Shown: in pieces, positions 1 through 10,286 of the stretch
Layout of the letters: every line of letters starts with the position of its first letter
How positions within the stretch are numbered: the first letter of the stretch is position 1
Source: Verrucomicrobiota bacterium
Lineage (GTDB): Bacteria > Verrucomicrobiota > Verrucomicrobiia > Opitutales > Puniceicoccaceae
DNA length: 43,833 nt
Assembly: GCA_038744685.1 (NCBI GenBank)
Contig: JBCDMB010000026.1
Span: forward strand, 1-43,833
Direction: 5' to 3'
Position numbers and translations under genes: made by a program
The notes under the pieces: model-generated
The model's database searches: none
The model's input: only the letters and a program-made list of their open reading frames with translations
What the model was told of the DNA's origin: nothing

Positions 1-1
1 C

Positions 2-142
2 TCAGAAGCCTTCGTCAGAGAACAGGCTGTGGCCCAGCCGCCGCCCGCTTCCGTAAGACCCCCGGGACCCAAGCCCATGAGAGGGGCAAACTGGCGGGGA
101 CTCTCCACTCTTGGAGGACTCAGAAAAAATCTCTTCGGGTAA
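2..142 (+). CDS. C-terminal end of an unidentified protein (partial, cut by window start)
   Basis: An open frame enters from the left edge and ends with TAA at 140-142, giving about 46 residues. The visible tail is rich in Pro, Arg and Gly (it contains PPPASVRPPGPKP) and ends in NLFG. The stop lies 6 nt before the start of the next gene on the same strand, a spacing typical of an operon. The tail is too short and too low in complexity to name a family. It could also be chance reading-through, since no start is visible and other frames are open across part of the same stretch. Confidence 0.35.
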   Translation, partial: SEAFVREQAVAQPPPASVRPPGPKPMRGANWRGLSTLGGLRKNLFG

Positions 143-148
143 AATCGG

Positions 149-505
149 ATGAATCCACTACTCTTTTTTCTGACAAAGGTCATTATCTCCGCTCTCGTTG
201 TCGCAGTTGTGAGCGAAGTAGCAAAAAAATCCGGCCTCTTGGGTGCGCTGATCGCCTCGATCCCTCTGACATCGCTCCTTGCTATCATCTGGCTATATCT
301 CGACACGGGAAATACTAAACAGATCGCATCGCTGGCAACGGGTATACTGTGGCTCATTCTCCCTTCCTGTCTCTTTTTCTTCGCATTACCCCTACTCCTT
401 CGATCTGGACTCAACTTCTGGATCTCCCTTTTTATCTCCTGCGCTACTACTGCTCTTGCCTACGCGTTCACCCTATGGATCTTACAAAAACTTGAACGTG
501 TATAG
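149..505 (+). CDS. DUF3147 family small integral membrane protein
   Basis: This is a 118-residue protein with about four hydrophobic segments (roughly residues 5-22, 28-50, 62-85 and 90-112), so it should sit in the inner membrane. The N-terminal half carries the pattern typical of DUF3147: a Ser-Glu-x-Ala-Lys stretch (VSEVAKKSGLLGALIASIP) followed by PLTSLLAIIWLYLDTG. Length fits the family. No function is established for DUF3147. It follows the truncated upstream gene by 6 nt and lies 107 nt before carB, so it may share a transcript with the upstream gene; a link to pyrimidine synthesis is not implied by the sequence. Confidence 0.8.
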   Translation: MNPLLFFLTKVIISALVVAVVSEVAKKSGLLGALIASIPLTSLLAIIWLYLDTGNTKQIASLATGILWLILPSCLFFFALPLLLRSGLNFWISLFISCATTALAYAFTLWILQKLERV

Positions 506-612
506 ATCGGATACCGGTGGATCCCCATCGGATTTGACCTGAAAAAAGACGAAACCTCAAAAGTCATAGTTTTTGCTTCATCCTGTAGGGTCGATCCTTC
601 ATCTTGCGCTTA

Positions 613-3600
613 ATGCCAAAAAGAGACGACCTCCAAACCATACTAATCATCGGCTCCGGCCCCATAGTAATCGGCCAGGCTTGCGAATTTGATTACAGTG
701 GTGCCCAAGCATGCAAGGCTCTGCGAGAGGAAGGCTACAAGGTTGTCCTGGTGAACAGCAATCCTGCCACAATTATGACGGATCCGGAGTTTGCCGATGT
801 CACCTACATAGAGCCCCTCGTACCCGAAATTTTAGAAAAGATTATTGCCAAAGAAAAGCCCGACGCCCTACTCCCGACTCTCGGAGGACAAACCGGACTA
901 AATCTCTCCATGGATCTCGCCCGCGAGGGAATTTTAGAGAAATACAACGTCCAGTTAATCGGTGCAAATTTTGCAGCGATCGAAAAAGGCGAAGATCGAG
1001 AACTCTTCAAAGAGGCCATGCTCAAGATTGGTCTCGACGTTGCGCGATCCAGAACCGTCTCGTCCATGGCTAAAGCAGAAGAGGCACTCTCAGAACTTGG
1101 AAGTTTTCCCGTGATCATTCGTCCCAGCTATACTTTAGGCGGAAGCGGTGGAGGAATTGCCTACAATCGACTCGAATTTGTCGATATCGTCGAAAACGGC
1201 CTTGAATTATCGCCTGTGCATGAAGTCTTGATCGAAGAATGTCTACTCGGTTGGAAAGAATACGAGATGGAGGTGATGAGGGACCATAAGGACCAGTGCG
1301 TGGTCATTTGTTCTATCGAGAATTTTGATCCAATGGGAGTCCACACCGGAGATTCCATAACGGTCGCACCCGCGATGACATTGTCAGACAAGGAGTATCA
1401 GCTGATGCGCGACGCATCGTTTGCCTGTATCCGCGAGGTAGGCGTTGAGACAGGAGGAAGCAACATACAGTTCGCAGTCGATCCGGAAACCGGACGAATG
1501 GTCGTCATTGAAATGAATCCACGCGTCTCGCGAAGTTCGGCATTGGCCTCCAAGGCAACCGGCTTCCCAATCGCAAAAATTGCGGCCAAGTTGGCTGTCG
1601 GTTACAGTCTTGACGAGCTGTCGAATGATATCACGCGCAAAACCCCTGCCTCATTCGAGCCAAGTATTGACTATGTTGTGACAAAGATTCCCCGATTCAC
1701 TTTCGAAAAGTTCCCCGGTGCAGATGACACCCTAACGTCTTCGATGAAGTCTGTTGGGGAAGCCATGGCAATCGGAAGAACGTTTAAAGAATCTTTCCAG
1801 AAAGCGTTTCGCTCGATGGAAATCGGAATCGAAGGATTTGCAGATGACCGGTGGAATAGTCATGAAGAGGAGGAAATTCGCTCAGGCCTGGCGAGGGCTA
1901 CTCACTTGCGCCCTTTTCACGTGCGCAACGCCTTGAAGAACGGATTCTCCATTGAAGAAATTCACAAAATCACCGCTATCGACGTCTGGTTTCTTCATCA
2001 ATTAAGAGAGATTTGCGAAATTGAAGAAGAGCTTCGAACAACAGACTTCGATGAGCTTGATTCTTCATTCTTCCGAAAAGCCAAGGAAGCAGGGTTTTCC
2101 GACCAGCAAATTTCGAGACTCTGCGACACCACCCGCCAAACTGTTCGCAAAAGAAGGGAGGGGCTCGGAATAAAAACGACCTACCGCCTGGTGGATACCT
2201 GCGCAGGCGAGTTCGAGGCCTACACTCCCTATTACTATTCGTCCTACGGTGATGAAAACGAGATCACCAAGTCTGACCGGAAAAAGATTATGATCCTTGG
2301 GGGAGGTCCAAACCGTATCGGACAGGGAATCGAGTTCGACTACTGCTGCGTTCATGCCTCATTCGCCCTACGTGAAGCCGGATTTGAGACCATCATGGTC
2401 AACTCAAATCCGGAAACCGTTTCGACAGACTATGATACTTCGGACCGACTCTTTTTTGAGCCACTTACCCTTGAGGATGTGCTTGAGATTTACTCACAGG
2501 AACAGTGCTCAGGAGTGATTGTTCAATTCGGCGGCCAGACTCCGTTGAATCTCGCGACCGACTTAAAAGCTCACGGCGTCAACATCATCGGCACCTCACC
2601 TGACAATATCGACCTCGCCGAGGATCGGGGAAGGTTTAAGAGGATTCTTGAGAAAACCGGACTGAAACAACCCGTGAACAAGGCAGCGATCTCTCCCGAG
2701 GAAGCCTATGAAATGGCAGGTGAAATCGGTTTCCCAATTTTGCTCAGGCCCTCCTTCGTCCTTGGAGGAAGAGGAATGTTCATCGTTTACGACACACAGG
2801 AGCTCAAGGCCGTCGTAAGAGAGGCCTTCGATGCGGCTCCCGGCAAACCTGTCCTTCTCGACAAATTTCTCGAAGACGCGATCGAAGTGGATGTTGACTG
2901 CATATCCGACGGCGAGACCACAGTCATTGGCGGAATGCTGGAGCACATTGAGTATGCAGGCGTCCATTCAGGAGACGCGGCCATGGTTCTACCGCCGCAC
3001 ACCCTAAAAAATGAACTGATAGACGAAATGAGGACGGCGACCCATAAACTGGCAAAGTCTCTCGGAGTCGTTGGTTTAATGAACATCCAGTTCGCGATCA
3101 AAGACGATGAAGTATACCTCCTAGAAGTAAACCCTCGAGCTTCCCGCACCGTGCCTTTTGTTAGCAAAGCAACCGGTGTCCCACTCGCAAAGTATGCTGC
3201 TCGGGTGATGGCAGGAGAGAAATTGATTGACCTTGGATTTACCAAAGAAGTCACCCCGCCCTACTTTGCGATTAAGGAGTCGGTCTTTCCGTTCTCACGA
3301 TTCTTGGGGGCGCCCATCGTTCTGACTCCTGAGATGCGGAGCACTGGCGAAGTCATGGGTATCGACGAGGATCTCGGCATTGCATTCGCCAAAACCCAAA
3401 TGGCTGTGCAACCGCCTTTACCGAAAGAAGGCAATGTTTTCGTTTCGGTGAAACCTGCGGACAAGCAAAGAAGTGTCGAGATTGTCAAAGACCTGATTGA
3501 TCTCGGATTTTCAATCGTCGCCACACGAGGCACCGCAAAATTTCTGCAAGATAACGGTTTTGAGGTCACTACCATCGAGAAGATCAGCGACGGAGGACGA

Positions 3601-3858
3601 CCAAACGTGTCCGACCTAATCAAGAACAATGACGTTCAGATGATCATCAATACCCCTGTCGGGATGATGCCGCGAAAAGATGAAGGAGTCATCAGACGGG
3701 AGGCAATTCTCCATCGGATCTGTATAATGACCACGCTTTCAGGTGCAGCAGCAGCCGTGAAGGGGATTCGTTCCATAAGAGAGAAGCCCATTGAGGTCCG
3801 TTCGATACAAGAATTTGTCGAGATGACCCGCAAAGCACACAAAAAAACTCTTAACTAA
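613..3858 (+). CDS. carB: Carbamoyl-phosphate synthase large subunit
   Basis: The 1081-residue product matches CarB end to end. CarB makes carbamoyl phosphate from bicarbonate, ammonia (from the CarA glutaminase) and two ATP, feeding arginine and pyrimidine synthesis in the cytoplasm. Two homologous ATP-grasp halves are visible: the first begins with [20 protein letters not shown], the second with [16 protein letters not shown] near residue 560. Metal/ATP-binding stretches [18 protein letters not shown] and [19 protein letters not shown] are intact, and the C-terminal MGS-like allosteric domain ends in [12 protein letters not shown]. The ATG at 613 (MPKRDDL) matches the family start; an in-frame TTG three codons earlier is less likely. 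No carA is in the window. No clear Shine-Dalgarno precedes the start. Confidence 0.98.
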   Translation: MPKRDDLQTILIIGSGPIVIGQACEFDYSGAQACKALREEGYKVVLVNSNPATIMTDPEFADVTYIEPLVPEILEKIIAKEKPDALLPTLGGQTGLNLSMDLAREGILEKYNVQLIGANFAAIEKGEDRELFKEAMLKIGLDVARSRTVSSMAKAEEALSELGSFPVIIRPSYTLGGSGGGIAYNRLEFVDIVENGLELSPVHEVLIEECLLGWKEYEMEVMRDHKDQCVVICSIENFDPMGVHTGDSITVAPAMTLSDKEYQLMRDASFACIREVGVETGGSNIQFAVDPETGRMVVIEMNPRVSRSSALASKATGFPIAKIAAKLAVGYSLDELSNDITRKTPASFEPSIDYVVTKIPRFTFEKFPGADDTLTSSMKSVGEAMAIGRTFKESFQKAFRSMEIGIEGFADDRWNSHEEEEIRSGLARATHLRPFHVRNALKNGFSIEEIHKITAIDVWFLHQLREICEIEEELRTTDFDELDSSFFRKAKEAGFSDQQISRLCDTTRQTVRKRREGLGIKTTYRLVDTCAGEFEAYTPYYYSSYGDENEITKSDRKKIMILGGGPNRIGQGIEFDYCCVHASFALREAGFETIMVNSNPETVSTDYDTSDRLFFEPLTLEDVLEIYSQEQCSGVIVQFGGQTPLNLATDLKAHGVNIIGTSPDNIDLAEDRGRFKRILEKTGLKQPVNKAAISPEEAYEMAGEIGFPILLRPSFVLGGRGMFIVYDTQELKAVVREAFDAAPGKPVLLDKFLEDAIEVDVDCISDGETTVIGGMLEHIEYAGVHSGDAAMVLPPHTLKNELIDEMRTATHKLAKSLGVVGLMNIQFAIKDDEVYLLEVNPRASRTVPFVSKATGVPLAKYAARVMAGEKLIDLGFTKEVTPPYFAIKESVFPFSRFLGAPIVLTPEMRSTGEVMGIDEDLGIAFAKTQMAVQPPLPKEGNVFVSVKPADKQRSVEIVKDLIDLGFSIVATRGTAKFLQDNGFEVTTIEKISDGGRPNVSDLIKNNDVQMIINTPVGMMPRKDEGVIRREAILHRICIMTTLSGAAAAVKGIRSIREKPIEVRSIQEFVEMTRKAHKKTLN

Positions 3859-3938
3859 GGTCGCGCCCGTCTCTTGGATCTCCCTCAACCGCGAGGAAAG
3901 GTTGGAAAGCTAAAGGGCAAAATTCCCGTGAGTAATTT

Positions 3939-3987
3939 TTGACAAGGCTAATCCCGACCTGGTAGCAGGGCTTTCTGCTGGTTGACA
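3939..3987 (+). promoter_or_regulatory. Possible promoter region before the chaperone gene
   Basis: Two perfect -35-like TTGACA hexamers occur at 3939-3944 and 3982-3987 in the 158-nt gap after carB. Neither is followed at 17 nt by a good TATAAT match. The second lies 35 nt before the ATG at 4017, so use of it would give a very short leader. A small GCAG/CTGC inverted repeat lies between them. This is a weak call from consensus alone. Confidence 0.25.
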
Positions 3988-4016
3988 CCACTCGGTTCCA
4001 TGCGTCAAAAGAGAGG

Positions 4017-5654
4017 ATGATTTCTTGGATTCAGAACACCCTTGAGAAAAAGGGGCGGTTTATCTTCATCCTCCTTTTAGCGGTTGTGATCGTCTCATTT
4101 GTCTTCGTGATCGGAGAGACACCCGGGTGCGTAAGCGGCGAGGTTGGCGTCTCGTCCCGCGACTATTACGGCTATGACCTGAATTCTGAGTCAGAAACCC
4201 GTGGCCTTATTCAGGAGGTAATCGTCAGCTCTATCGTTACGCGGGGGCAAAGACCACAGAATCAGCAAATGCTGGAACAGGAAATCCTTTCGCGGGCCGC
4301 CCTCCTTCACCTTGCCGATGTCGCAAAAATTCCCGAGCCTTCCCAAGAAGCATTTGTCCAGTATCTAGCTTCCATCCCTTTTTTCCAAGATTCCGAGGGA
4401 ATCTTTGACCCGACACGCGTCACCAGCTTTCTTGACCTCACCCAACTCAGCCGGCAATTCGACGAGGCAACGATCGACAGAACACTCAGCAACGACTATC
4501 GCATTCAGCAACTCATGAGTGCTATTGCAGCTCCTGGATTCACTCTACCTTTTGAAATCGAAGAGCAGGCTCGTCGGACAGCCGCAACCTACGATCTGTC
4601 GGTAGCCACCTTGTCCTCAGATAGTGTCCCAGCCCCGACCGGACCTTCCGAAGAAGATCTAAACGCGTTTTTCGAGCAGCGAGTCGAAGCTTACAGGATT
4701 CCAGAGACTCGACTTCTCTCCGTTGTCCGTTTCGACCCCCAGAAATTCGCTGAGACATCTGAAGAACCCACTGAAGATCAGATAGAGGAGTTCTTTTCCA
4801 ACCGCCGTTCGGACTACATCGATCCAGATGCGGAAGACCCTGCGCTCGCGCTGCCAAATCTTGAGAATGTCCGCGATCGTGTCGTCTCAGATTGGAAGGC
4901 TGAACAATCACAAACCGTTGCCGGAGAATCTTCTGCCGAATTTGTTTACGCGCTTTTCGATCAGGAGATCGACTATGGAACCCCGGAATTTGAACAGACA
5001 GTCGATGCCTTTTCAGGTGATTTAGAGGAATTACCAGAGATGGTAGGCACCACCCTTCCATTGAACGCCGGCCTTCCTCAATCGGCTCAAAATGAGGCAC
5101 TTCGCTTGGACCAGATCCGTTACTACTCGGACCCCATGTCGACAGACAAGGATATCGTCGTCCTGATTCTTCGCGAAATCGTTCCATCCTCCATTCCCAC
5201 GTTGGATGCGGTAAAAGAAAAGGTGACCGCGGACTTCAGAGCAAGTGCCGAGCAGGAAGCATTCGTTGCGAAAGGAACCGAAGTTCAGAAGGAGCTCTCG
5301 GAAAAGATTGCTGCAGGAAGTACCTTTTCAAGCGCAGCTGAAACTCTAGGCCTCTCAATCGAAAGCTTCACGGGAGCAAGCTGGGAAGAAATTCCGGAAG
5401 GAATGGACAGCTCAATTCTTCAACGCGCAGAAAGCCTACCAGACGGAGAGGTTTCCTCTATGGTAGTTACAGGAGACTCTGGTAACTTCCTTTTTGTCAG
5501 TTCGCGGACGGCCCCGGAACTTGGTCCTGACTCTGAGAATTACGCCCGCACACGGGATATGCTCGCTTCCAGCACTGCCCGACTGTACCTGTCCTCTTTT
5601 ATTGGTGATCTGATTCAGTTCGGGCTTGCTCAGGCGGACCCAAGCAGTCGGTAA
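4017..5654 (+). CDS. Membrane-anchored periplasmic folding factor, PpiD/SurA-like
   Basis: The 545-residue protein starts MISWIQNTLEKKGRFIF and has one N-terminal membrane span (about residues 14-34), followed by a long soluble region that should lie in the periplasm. This matches the layout of PpiD-type chaperones, which hold unfolded outer-membrane and secreted proteins. A SurA_N-like helical region spans about residues 60-190. A parvulin-like remnant is suggested near the end (LPDGEVSSMVVTGDSGNFLF), but a clear intact rotamase domain is not obvious, so isomerase activity is uncertain. A purine-rich GAGAGG touches the ATG at 4011-4016, closer than usual. The acylase gene follows after 21 nt, suggesting co-transcription. 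Confidence 0.75.
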   Translation: MISWIQNTLEKKGRFIFILLLAVVIVSFVFVIGETPGCVSGEVGVSSRDYYGYDLNSESETRGLIQEVIVSSIVTRGQRPQNQQMLEQEILSRAALLHLADVAKIPEPSQEAFVQYLASIPFFQDSEGIFDPTRVTSFLDLTQLSRQFDEATIDRTLSNDYRIQQLMSAIAAPGFTLPFEIEEQARRTAATYDLSVATLSSDSVPAPTGPSEEDLNAFFEQRVEAYRIPETRLLSVVRFDPQKFAETSEEPTEDQIEEFFSNRRSDYIDPDAEDPALALPNLENVRDRVVSDWKAEQSQTVAGESSAEFVYALFDQEIDYGTPEFEQTVDAFSGDLEELPEMVGTTLPLNAGLPQSAQNEALRLDQIRYYSDPMSTDKDIVVLILREIVPSSIPTLDAVKEKVTADFRASAEQEAFVAKGTEVQKELSEKIAAGSTFSSAAETLGLSIESFTGASWEEIPEGMDSSILQRAESLPDGEVSSMVVTGDSGNFLFVSSRTAPELGPDSENYARTRDMLASSTARLYLSSFIGDLIQFGLAQADPSSR

Positions 5655-5675
5655 GGCCTCTGATAAATCCCTGCC

Positions 5676-8021
5676 TTGCGAGTCAAAAGAATACTTCAGG
5701 CAGCTACGGCCGTTTGTTCAGCAACGGTCGCTATACTCATTCTTCTCTTTCTCGGAGTTGGGTGCCGCGCGCTATTTCCCAAACAAGTATCCAGCGAGAA
5801 CCGGATCTCTAGTTTCCCCAGTAGCAATCTCCCGATCGAAGCTCCCATAGAGATATACTGGAACGAGTACCTCGTCCCGTTCATTATCGCCAAGTCCGAC
5901 AACGACCTCGCTTTTGCCCTTGGCCTCTTTCACGGTCATTTTCGTGAAGGTCAATTGACCACCTTACGGATGATCTCTCAGGCAAGGCTTTCGGAAATGG
6001 CAGGACCCATCGCCGCCGATATAGACGATGCCTTGCGGAGACTCGACTTCGGGAAGGCAACCGAGGCCACCTTAGCGCTTCTGGAACCTTCCACCAAAGA
6101 CTGGTTGGAAGCCTATGTCCGAGGTATCAATACAGCAATTGAACGATCTCCGCAGGTCCCGCCGGAATTTGGCTTTCTTGGCCTTAAGCGTGAGCCCTTT
6201 ACCGTTGAGGATCTACTTACCTTCGGAAGGCTTGCGGGAACCGATGTAAACTGGCTCACCCTCATCTCGCTCCTCTCCGAACGAGGAACCGCACAGTTTC
6301 CGGAGATTCTCGACCACGCCAACCTCGTGAGCCGCAAGAGCACCACAAGCTTTTCATCAGCCAACAAGGAGGAGGGAACATTTCTCCATGGTGATTCTCA
6401 AGGATCCCAGCCTACCGGAAAGCATGCTCCAGACGATTCCCACCTTCTGCGAAAGCAAATTTCCCAAATTCTTCTATCGTCCAGTCGTAGTGGCAGCAAT
6501 ACGGTTGCGATTGGAGCTGATCGGTCTGCAGACGGTCACGCGATGATCGCAAGTGACCCTCATCTCGGCCAAGCTCTTCCCAATTTCTGGACCGTTGTTG
6601 GTATGAAATCTCCCAACTACCACGCAGTTGGACTGATGATTCCCGGTCTTCCATTTCTCGGCCTTGGCCGCAATGAGAACATCGCGTGGGGTGGCACCAA
6701 CATGCGTGCAGCCAGCTCTGAGCTCATCGACGCAACAAACTTGCCGATCACCGAGACTCGCACCGAAACCGTGGGTATCCGTTTTTGGCCTGACCGTGAA
6801 ATCGAAGTTAGAGAAACTGAGTTTGGACCAATCCTCAGCGATTCCGAAGTCTTTCCCGCTGCACCTGGAGAAACCATCGCCCTCCGCTGGATGGGTCACC
6901 AACCATCCGATGAGATAACGGCTTTCCTCAACGCAAACCGGGGGCAGAGTGTCGACGAGTTTCTTTCTGCCTTTGGTGGCTACTCGGTTTCCGGGCAGAA
7001 CATGATCGCTGTCGACGACTCTGGAAGCATTGGAATGGTTCTCGCAGTCGCCCTGCCCCAAAGAAGTTACGACGAACTCGCGGACATTGTGCTCGACCCG
7101 GACGACGTTCGCGATGACTGGGATGTCATTCTCGATTCAGACGAACTCCCGCAAATCAAGGACCCTTCCTCTGGGTTTCTTGCCTCGGCGAATAACCTTC
7201 CGGTCGAGATGGTCCCACCGATCGGCTATCTATTCAACGAGTCGGAACGGATTGATCGGTTGATTGAGCTTCTGGAAACGCGTGAAAAGTGGACGGTTTC
7301 GGACCTGATGAGTTTGCAGCAAGATGTCTTCTCACCGGCCTCCTTCAAGCTTGCTCGTTTCCTAGTCGACTGGAATTCCACTGATGCGGATTCACCTATC
7401 ATGCAGGCAATTGATTCCTGGGACGGAAACTATGACGTCAACTCAGAAGGAGCAGCTGCCTTTGAGCTGTGGCTGGCCAGTCTTCTGGAGCAATTTCCAA
7501 GCGATAAATTTGGTTCCTCGTATTTCAGCGATTGGCGTTACGTAGCCACAGGCTTCTTCGACGATCTGGCCGGTCTCAGTGATCGTGAAAAAGAAGAGCT
7601 AATCACCGTCAGCCTCGCAGAAGCAGAAGCACGGTTCGACGAATATCCGACCTGGGGTGATCTACATTTCATCGAAGCTGGCCACATCCTTAAGGCACTT
7701 CCAGTGGTTGGCGATCGTTTTGTCTACCAGCGCTTTCCGGTTCCCGGTTCCCGTGAGACCATCTACAAAACCGCTCATAGCGTAATTACGGAACCCCACA
7801 CTTCACGATATGGTTCTCAATCACGTCATATTTCCTCCATGGCAGACGCCGACGACAATTGGTTTGTCCTCTTTGGCGGACAGGATGGATGGATTGGAAG
7901 CGCGCACTTTGACGATCAGATCCGCCTTTGGCAGGAGGGTAAATACATGAAAGTCCCACTGCGGATCAAGACGGTCGAGACGCAGTTTCGCAGAAAAATT
8001 GTATTGGAACCCTTGCAGTAG
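5676..8021 (+). CDS. Penicillin acylase family protein (Ntn amidohydrolase)
   Basis: The 781-residue protein belongs to the penicillin/AHL acylase family: N-terminal nucleophile amidohydrolases exported and self-cleaved into alpha and beta chains. The new beta-chain N terminus is expected at Ser274 in SGSNTVAIGADRSADGH, followed by the family stretch ASDPHLGQALPNFW and GRNENIAWGGTN. A hydrophobic N-terminal segment (residues 12-30) is a signal peptide or membrane anchor; the LGVGCR end is not a canonical lipobox. The start is TTG at 5676: two in-frame stops lie just before it and no other start precedes the signal segment. It follows the chaperone gene by 21 nt. Substrate cannot be told; quorum-signal acylation, beta-lactams and other N-acyl compounds are all possible. 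Confidence 0.87.
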   Translation: MRVKRILQAATAVCSATVAILILLFLGVGCRALFPKQVSSENRISSFPSSNLPIEAPIEIYWNEYLVPFIIAKSDNDLAFALGLFHGHFREGQLTTLRMISQARLSEMAGPIAADIDDALRRLDFGKATEATLALLEPSTKDWLEAYVRGINTAIERSPQVPPEFGFLGLKREPFTVEDLLTFGRLAGTDVNWLTLISLLSERGTAQFPEILDHANLVSRKSTTSFSSANKEEGTFLHGDSQGSQPTGKHAPDDSHLLRKQISQILLSSSRSGSNTVAIGADRSADGHAMIASDPHLGQALPNFWTVVGMKSPNYHAVGLMIPGLPFLGLGRNENIAWGGTNMRAASSELIDATNLPITETRTETVGIRFWPDREIEVRETEFGPILSDSEVFPAAPGETIALRWMGHQPSDEITAFLNANRGQSVDEFLSAFGGYSVSGQNMIAVDDSGSIGMVLAVALPQRSYDELADIVLDPDDVRDDWDVILDSDELPQIKDPSSGFLASANNLPVEMVPPIGYLFNESERIDRLIELLETREKWTVSDLMSLQQDVFSPASFKLARFLVDWNSTDADSPIMQAIDSWDGNYDVNSEGAAAFELWLASLLEQFPSDKFGSSYFSDWRYVATGFFDDLAGLSDREKEELITVSLAEAEARFDEYPTWGDLHFIEAGHILKALPVVGDRFVYQRFPVPGSRETIYKTAHSVITEPHTSRYGSQSRHISSMADADDNWFVLFGGQDGWIGSAHFDDQIRLWQEGKYMKVPLRIKTVETQFRRKIVLEPLQ

Positions 8022-8135
8022 GATTGCAAACCGAAGGAGCAAACCGAGCTTGTGAGATAGAATCCGTCATAGTCGGGAGATTTCACCTCAAACTTCCCAC
8101 TTGTTCCTGAGAAAGGAAACCACTACCTCTGCCTT

Positions 8136-8561
8136 ATGACCAATTCCGTTCCGTCCTACTCAACTCCCGTTAAAATCGTTAGTTGGATACTCCGCCTACT
8201 CGCAGCTTTCATTTTACTGCAAACGCTGTTCTTCAAATTTACCGGCGCAGCGGAGAGTGTCTACATATTCTCTCAACTGAATGCTGAGCCATGGGGCAGG
8301 TATCTGAGCGGAGTTTTTGAGCTTATTGCCGGAATCCTGCTTCTCATTCCCAAAACAGTTGTTTACGGAGCAATTCTCGCCCTCGGAGTGATCTCTGGTG
8401 CCATTGGCGCCCACCTGACCAAGCTGGGTATTGTCCTTACCATCAATGGCGAGTCTGACGGAGGATCGCTCTTCGCGCTGGCCGTTACCATCTTTGTATC
8501 CTGTTTAATCATTTTGATTATCCATCGAAAAGAAATCCCTGTGATTGGTCAGAAACTTTGA
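8136..8561 (+). CDS. DoxX-like membrane protein
   Basis: This is a 141-residue protein with four hydrophobic segments (about residues 14-32, 52-70, 74-92 and 108-130). The pattern FKFTGAAESVYIFSQL, EPWGRYLSGVFELIAGILLL and SGAIGAHLTKLGI is typical of DoxX/SURF4-like proteins. The family is loosely linked to redox-related membrane functions, but the role of most members is unknown. It stands alone: 114 nt after the acylase and 42 nt before the Lrp-type regulator. The start is preceded by a pyrimidine-rich leader with no ribosome-binding site. Confidence 0.8.
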   Translation: MTNSVPSYSTPVKIVSWILRLLAAFILLQTLFFKFTGAAESVYIFSQLNAEPWGRYLSGVFELIAGILLLIPKTVVYGAILALGVISGAIGAHLTKLGIVLTINGESDGGSLFALAVTIFVSCLIILIIHRKEIPVIGQKL

Positions 8562-8603
8562 CCTAAGCAGCACTCCCTTTTTACTCATTCTAGACCCCTA
8601 ACC

Positions 8604-9086
8604 ATGAGTTCGGTTCTCAATCTTCTCCTTCGCGGTGAACGCCTTTCCACTTCTGAGATGGCGGAAGTTCTTCGCGTTGGGCCCGAAGTGGTAGAAAAGG
8701 AGATCCAGAAACTTCAGCAAGACGGAACCTTGCTCGGTTGGTTGCCAGTAATAAACCCGGAAAAAGTAGAAGAGCAACGAGTCTCTGCTGTGATTGAGTT
8801 GCGGATCAGCCCAGAGCGAGAAGGAGGCTTCGATCGAATCGCCCTCCGTGTCAGTAAATTTGAAGAAGTGCAGACGTGTTACCTGATGTCTGGCGCTTAC
8901 GACCTGTTGGTGATTGTTCGAGGAAAAAACCTTCAAGACGTGGCGCGATTCGTCTCCGAGAAACTCGCCACCCTCGGTGGCGTTCTTTCTACTGCAACGC
9001 ACTTCCTGCTACGCCCTTACAAGGAACAAGGCCACCTCCTCCTTCTTGAAGAAGGAGCATCCGAGAAACCAGCGGTAAGCCCCTAG
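8604..9086 (+). CDS. Lrp/AsnC family transcriptional regulator
   Basis: The 160-residue protein has an N-terminal winged-helix region (about residues 5-50, LSTSEMAEVLRVGPEVVEKE) and a C-terminal RAM/AsnC ligand-binding domain (about residues 58-145, with YLMSGAYDLLVIVRGKN). Family members sense amino acids or related small molecules and control genes of their metabolism. The stop lies 3 nt before an aminotransferase gene, and pairing of Lrp-type regulators with such aminotransferases is common, so autoregulation and control of the neighbour is a fair inference. The leader before the ATG is C-rich (GACCCCTAACC) and has no Shine-Dalgarno. Confidence 0.9.
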   Translation: MSSVLNLLLRGERLSTSEMAEVLRVGPEVVEKEIQKLQQDGTLLGWLPVINPEKVEEQRVSAVIELRISPEREGGFDRIALRVSKFEEVQTCYLMSGAYDLLVIVRGKNLQDVARFVSEKLATLGGVLSTATHFLLRPYKEQGHLLLLEEGASEKPAVSP

Positions 9087-9089
9087 GCT

Positions 9090-10286
9090 ATGTCCAGTTC
9101 CGAACATTCAAACCGGACTGGTGACTCGGCCCGGTTCATCGCCGATCACGTGATTGACCTACCACGGTCGGGAATCAGGGACTTTTTTGCGATCGTTGCA
9201 AAAATGCCTCAGGCAATTTCCCTCGGGATCGGAGAGCCCGATTTTGTGACTCCGTGGCACATTCGGGAAGCGGCAATATTCGCCTTGGAAAGAGGGAAAA
9301 CCTCTTACACGGACAACAAAGGTCTCCTCCGGCTTCGCAAAGAAATCAGCAAGTACTTGGAGCAGAAATTCTCCATTTCCTATTCTCCGGAGGAGGAAGT
9401 TCTGGTTGCAGTTGGGGTATCCGAGGCGATGGACCTTGCTCTTCGCGCGATGGTAAACCCTGGCGACAAAGTCCTCTTCCACCAGCCCTGTTACGTCTCC
9501 TATTCTCCGAGTATCCGGCTTTCACACGGTGTAGGCATCCCAATTCCCACGTCCGCAGACAACCAATTCGGTCTCGATCCGGAACAGTTGAGAAAATGTT
9601 GGGAACCTGGCTGCAAGATTCTGGTCCTCAATTTCCCGACCAACCCGACAGGAGGAACCGTTGATCGAGAAACCCTCGAACAGGTAGCCGCCTTTGCCCG
9701 CGAAAAGGATCTTCTCGTGTTTAGTGATGAAATCTACGCTGAGCTTACTTACGAAGGTGAACATCTAAGTATCGCATCACTTCCGGGAATGAAAGAGCGG
9801 ACGATTTTCCTCCATGGCTTTTCAAAAGCCTACGCGATGACTGGGTTCCGGATCGGTTACGCTGCTGGTCCTGCGGCGTTAATCGAAGCCATGATGAAGG
9901 TGCATCAATACTCGATGCTGTGTGCTCCGATACTCAGCCAGGAAGCTGCCTGTGAAGCTCTTCGCAATGGACAGGATAGTGTTGAAAAGATGAAGGATCA
10001 GTATCGCGACCGGAGAGACTTTCTTGTCCATCGATTCAACGAGTCAGGCCTTCCCTGTCACCTGCCAAGAGGTACCTTCTACGCCTTTGCGGACATCCGC
10101 CAAACCGGAATGGACGAAATGACCTTTGCTAAAAAACTTCTCGAGGAGGAGGAGGTAGCAGTCGTTCCAGGGACCGCCTTTGGCGAGAGCGGAAAGGGTT
10201 ACGTGCGAGCCAGCTTTTCAACCAGTTTTCGCAGGCTTCGCGAGGCAGCCGATCGTATCGAACGATTCGTGCAGAATTCACAATGA
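9090..10286 (+). CDS. Class I/II pyridoxal-phosphate aminotransferase
   Basis: The 398-residue cytoplasmic enzyme belongs to fold-type I aminotransferases of the aspartate/PatA-like group. The PLP-binding Lys246 lies in HGFSKAYAMTGFRIGYAAG; the substrate/PLP stretches NFPTNPTGG and FSDEIYAEL are intact, and the C-terminal carboxylate-binding Arg is seen in GYVRASFSTS. Such enzymes move amino groups between an amino acid and 2-oxoglutarate; the exact substrate is not visible. It is between the Lrp-type regulator (3 nt upstream) and der, whose ATG overlaps its TGA (ATGA, 10283-10286), so the three genes very likely form one transcript. Confidence 0.92.
   Translation: MSSSEHSNRTGDSARFIADHVIDLPRSGIRDFFAIVAKMPQAISLGIGEPDFVTPWHIREAAIFALERGKTSYTDNKGLLRLRKEISKYLEQKFSISYSPEEEVLVAVGVSEAMDLALRAMVNPGDKVLFHQPCYVSYSPSIRLSHGVGIPIPTSADNQFGLDPEQLRKCWEPGCKILVLNFPTNPTGGTVDRETLEQVAAFAREKDLLVFSDEIYAELTYEGEHLSIASLPGMKERTIFLHGFSKAYAMTGFRIGYAAGPAALIEAMMKVHQYSMLCAPILSQEAACEALRNGQDSVEKMKDQYRDRRDFLVHRFNESGLPCHLPRGTFYAFADIRQTGMDEMTFAKKLLEEEEVAVVPGTAFGESGKGYVRASFSTSFRRLREAADRIERFVQNSQ

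Noticed and set aside
4540-5187. 215-codon - strand frame inside the chaperone gene
   Set aside because: It is a shadow of the + strand PpiD/SurA-like gene and has an Arg-rich, unstructured translation.
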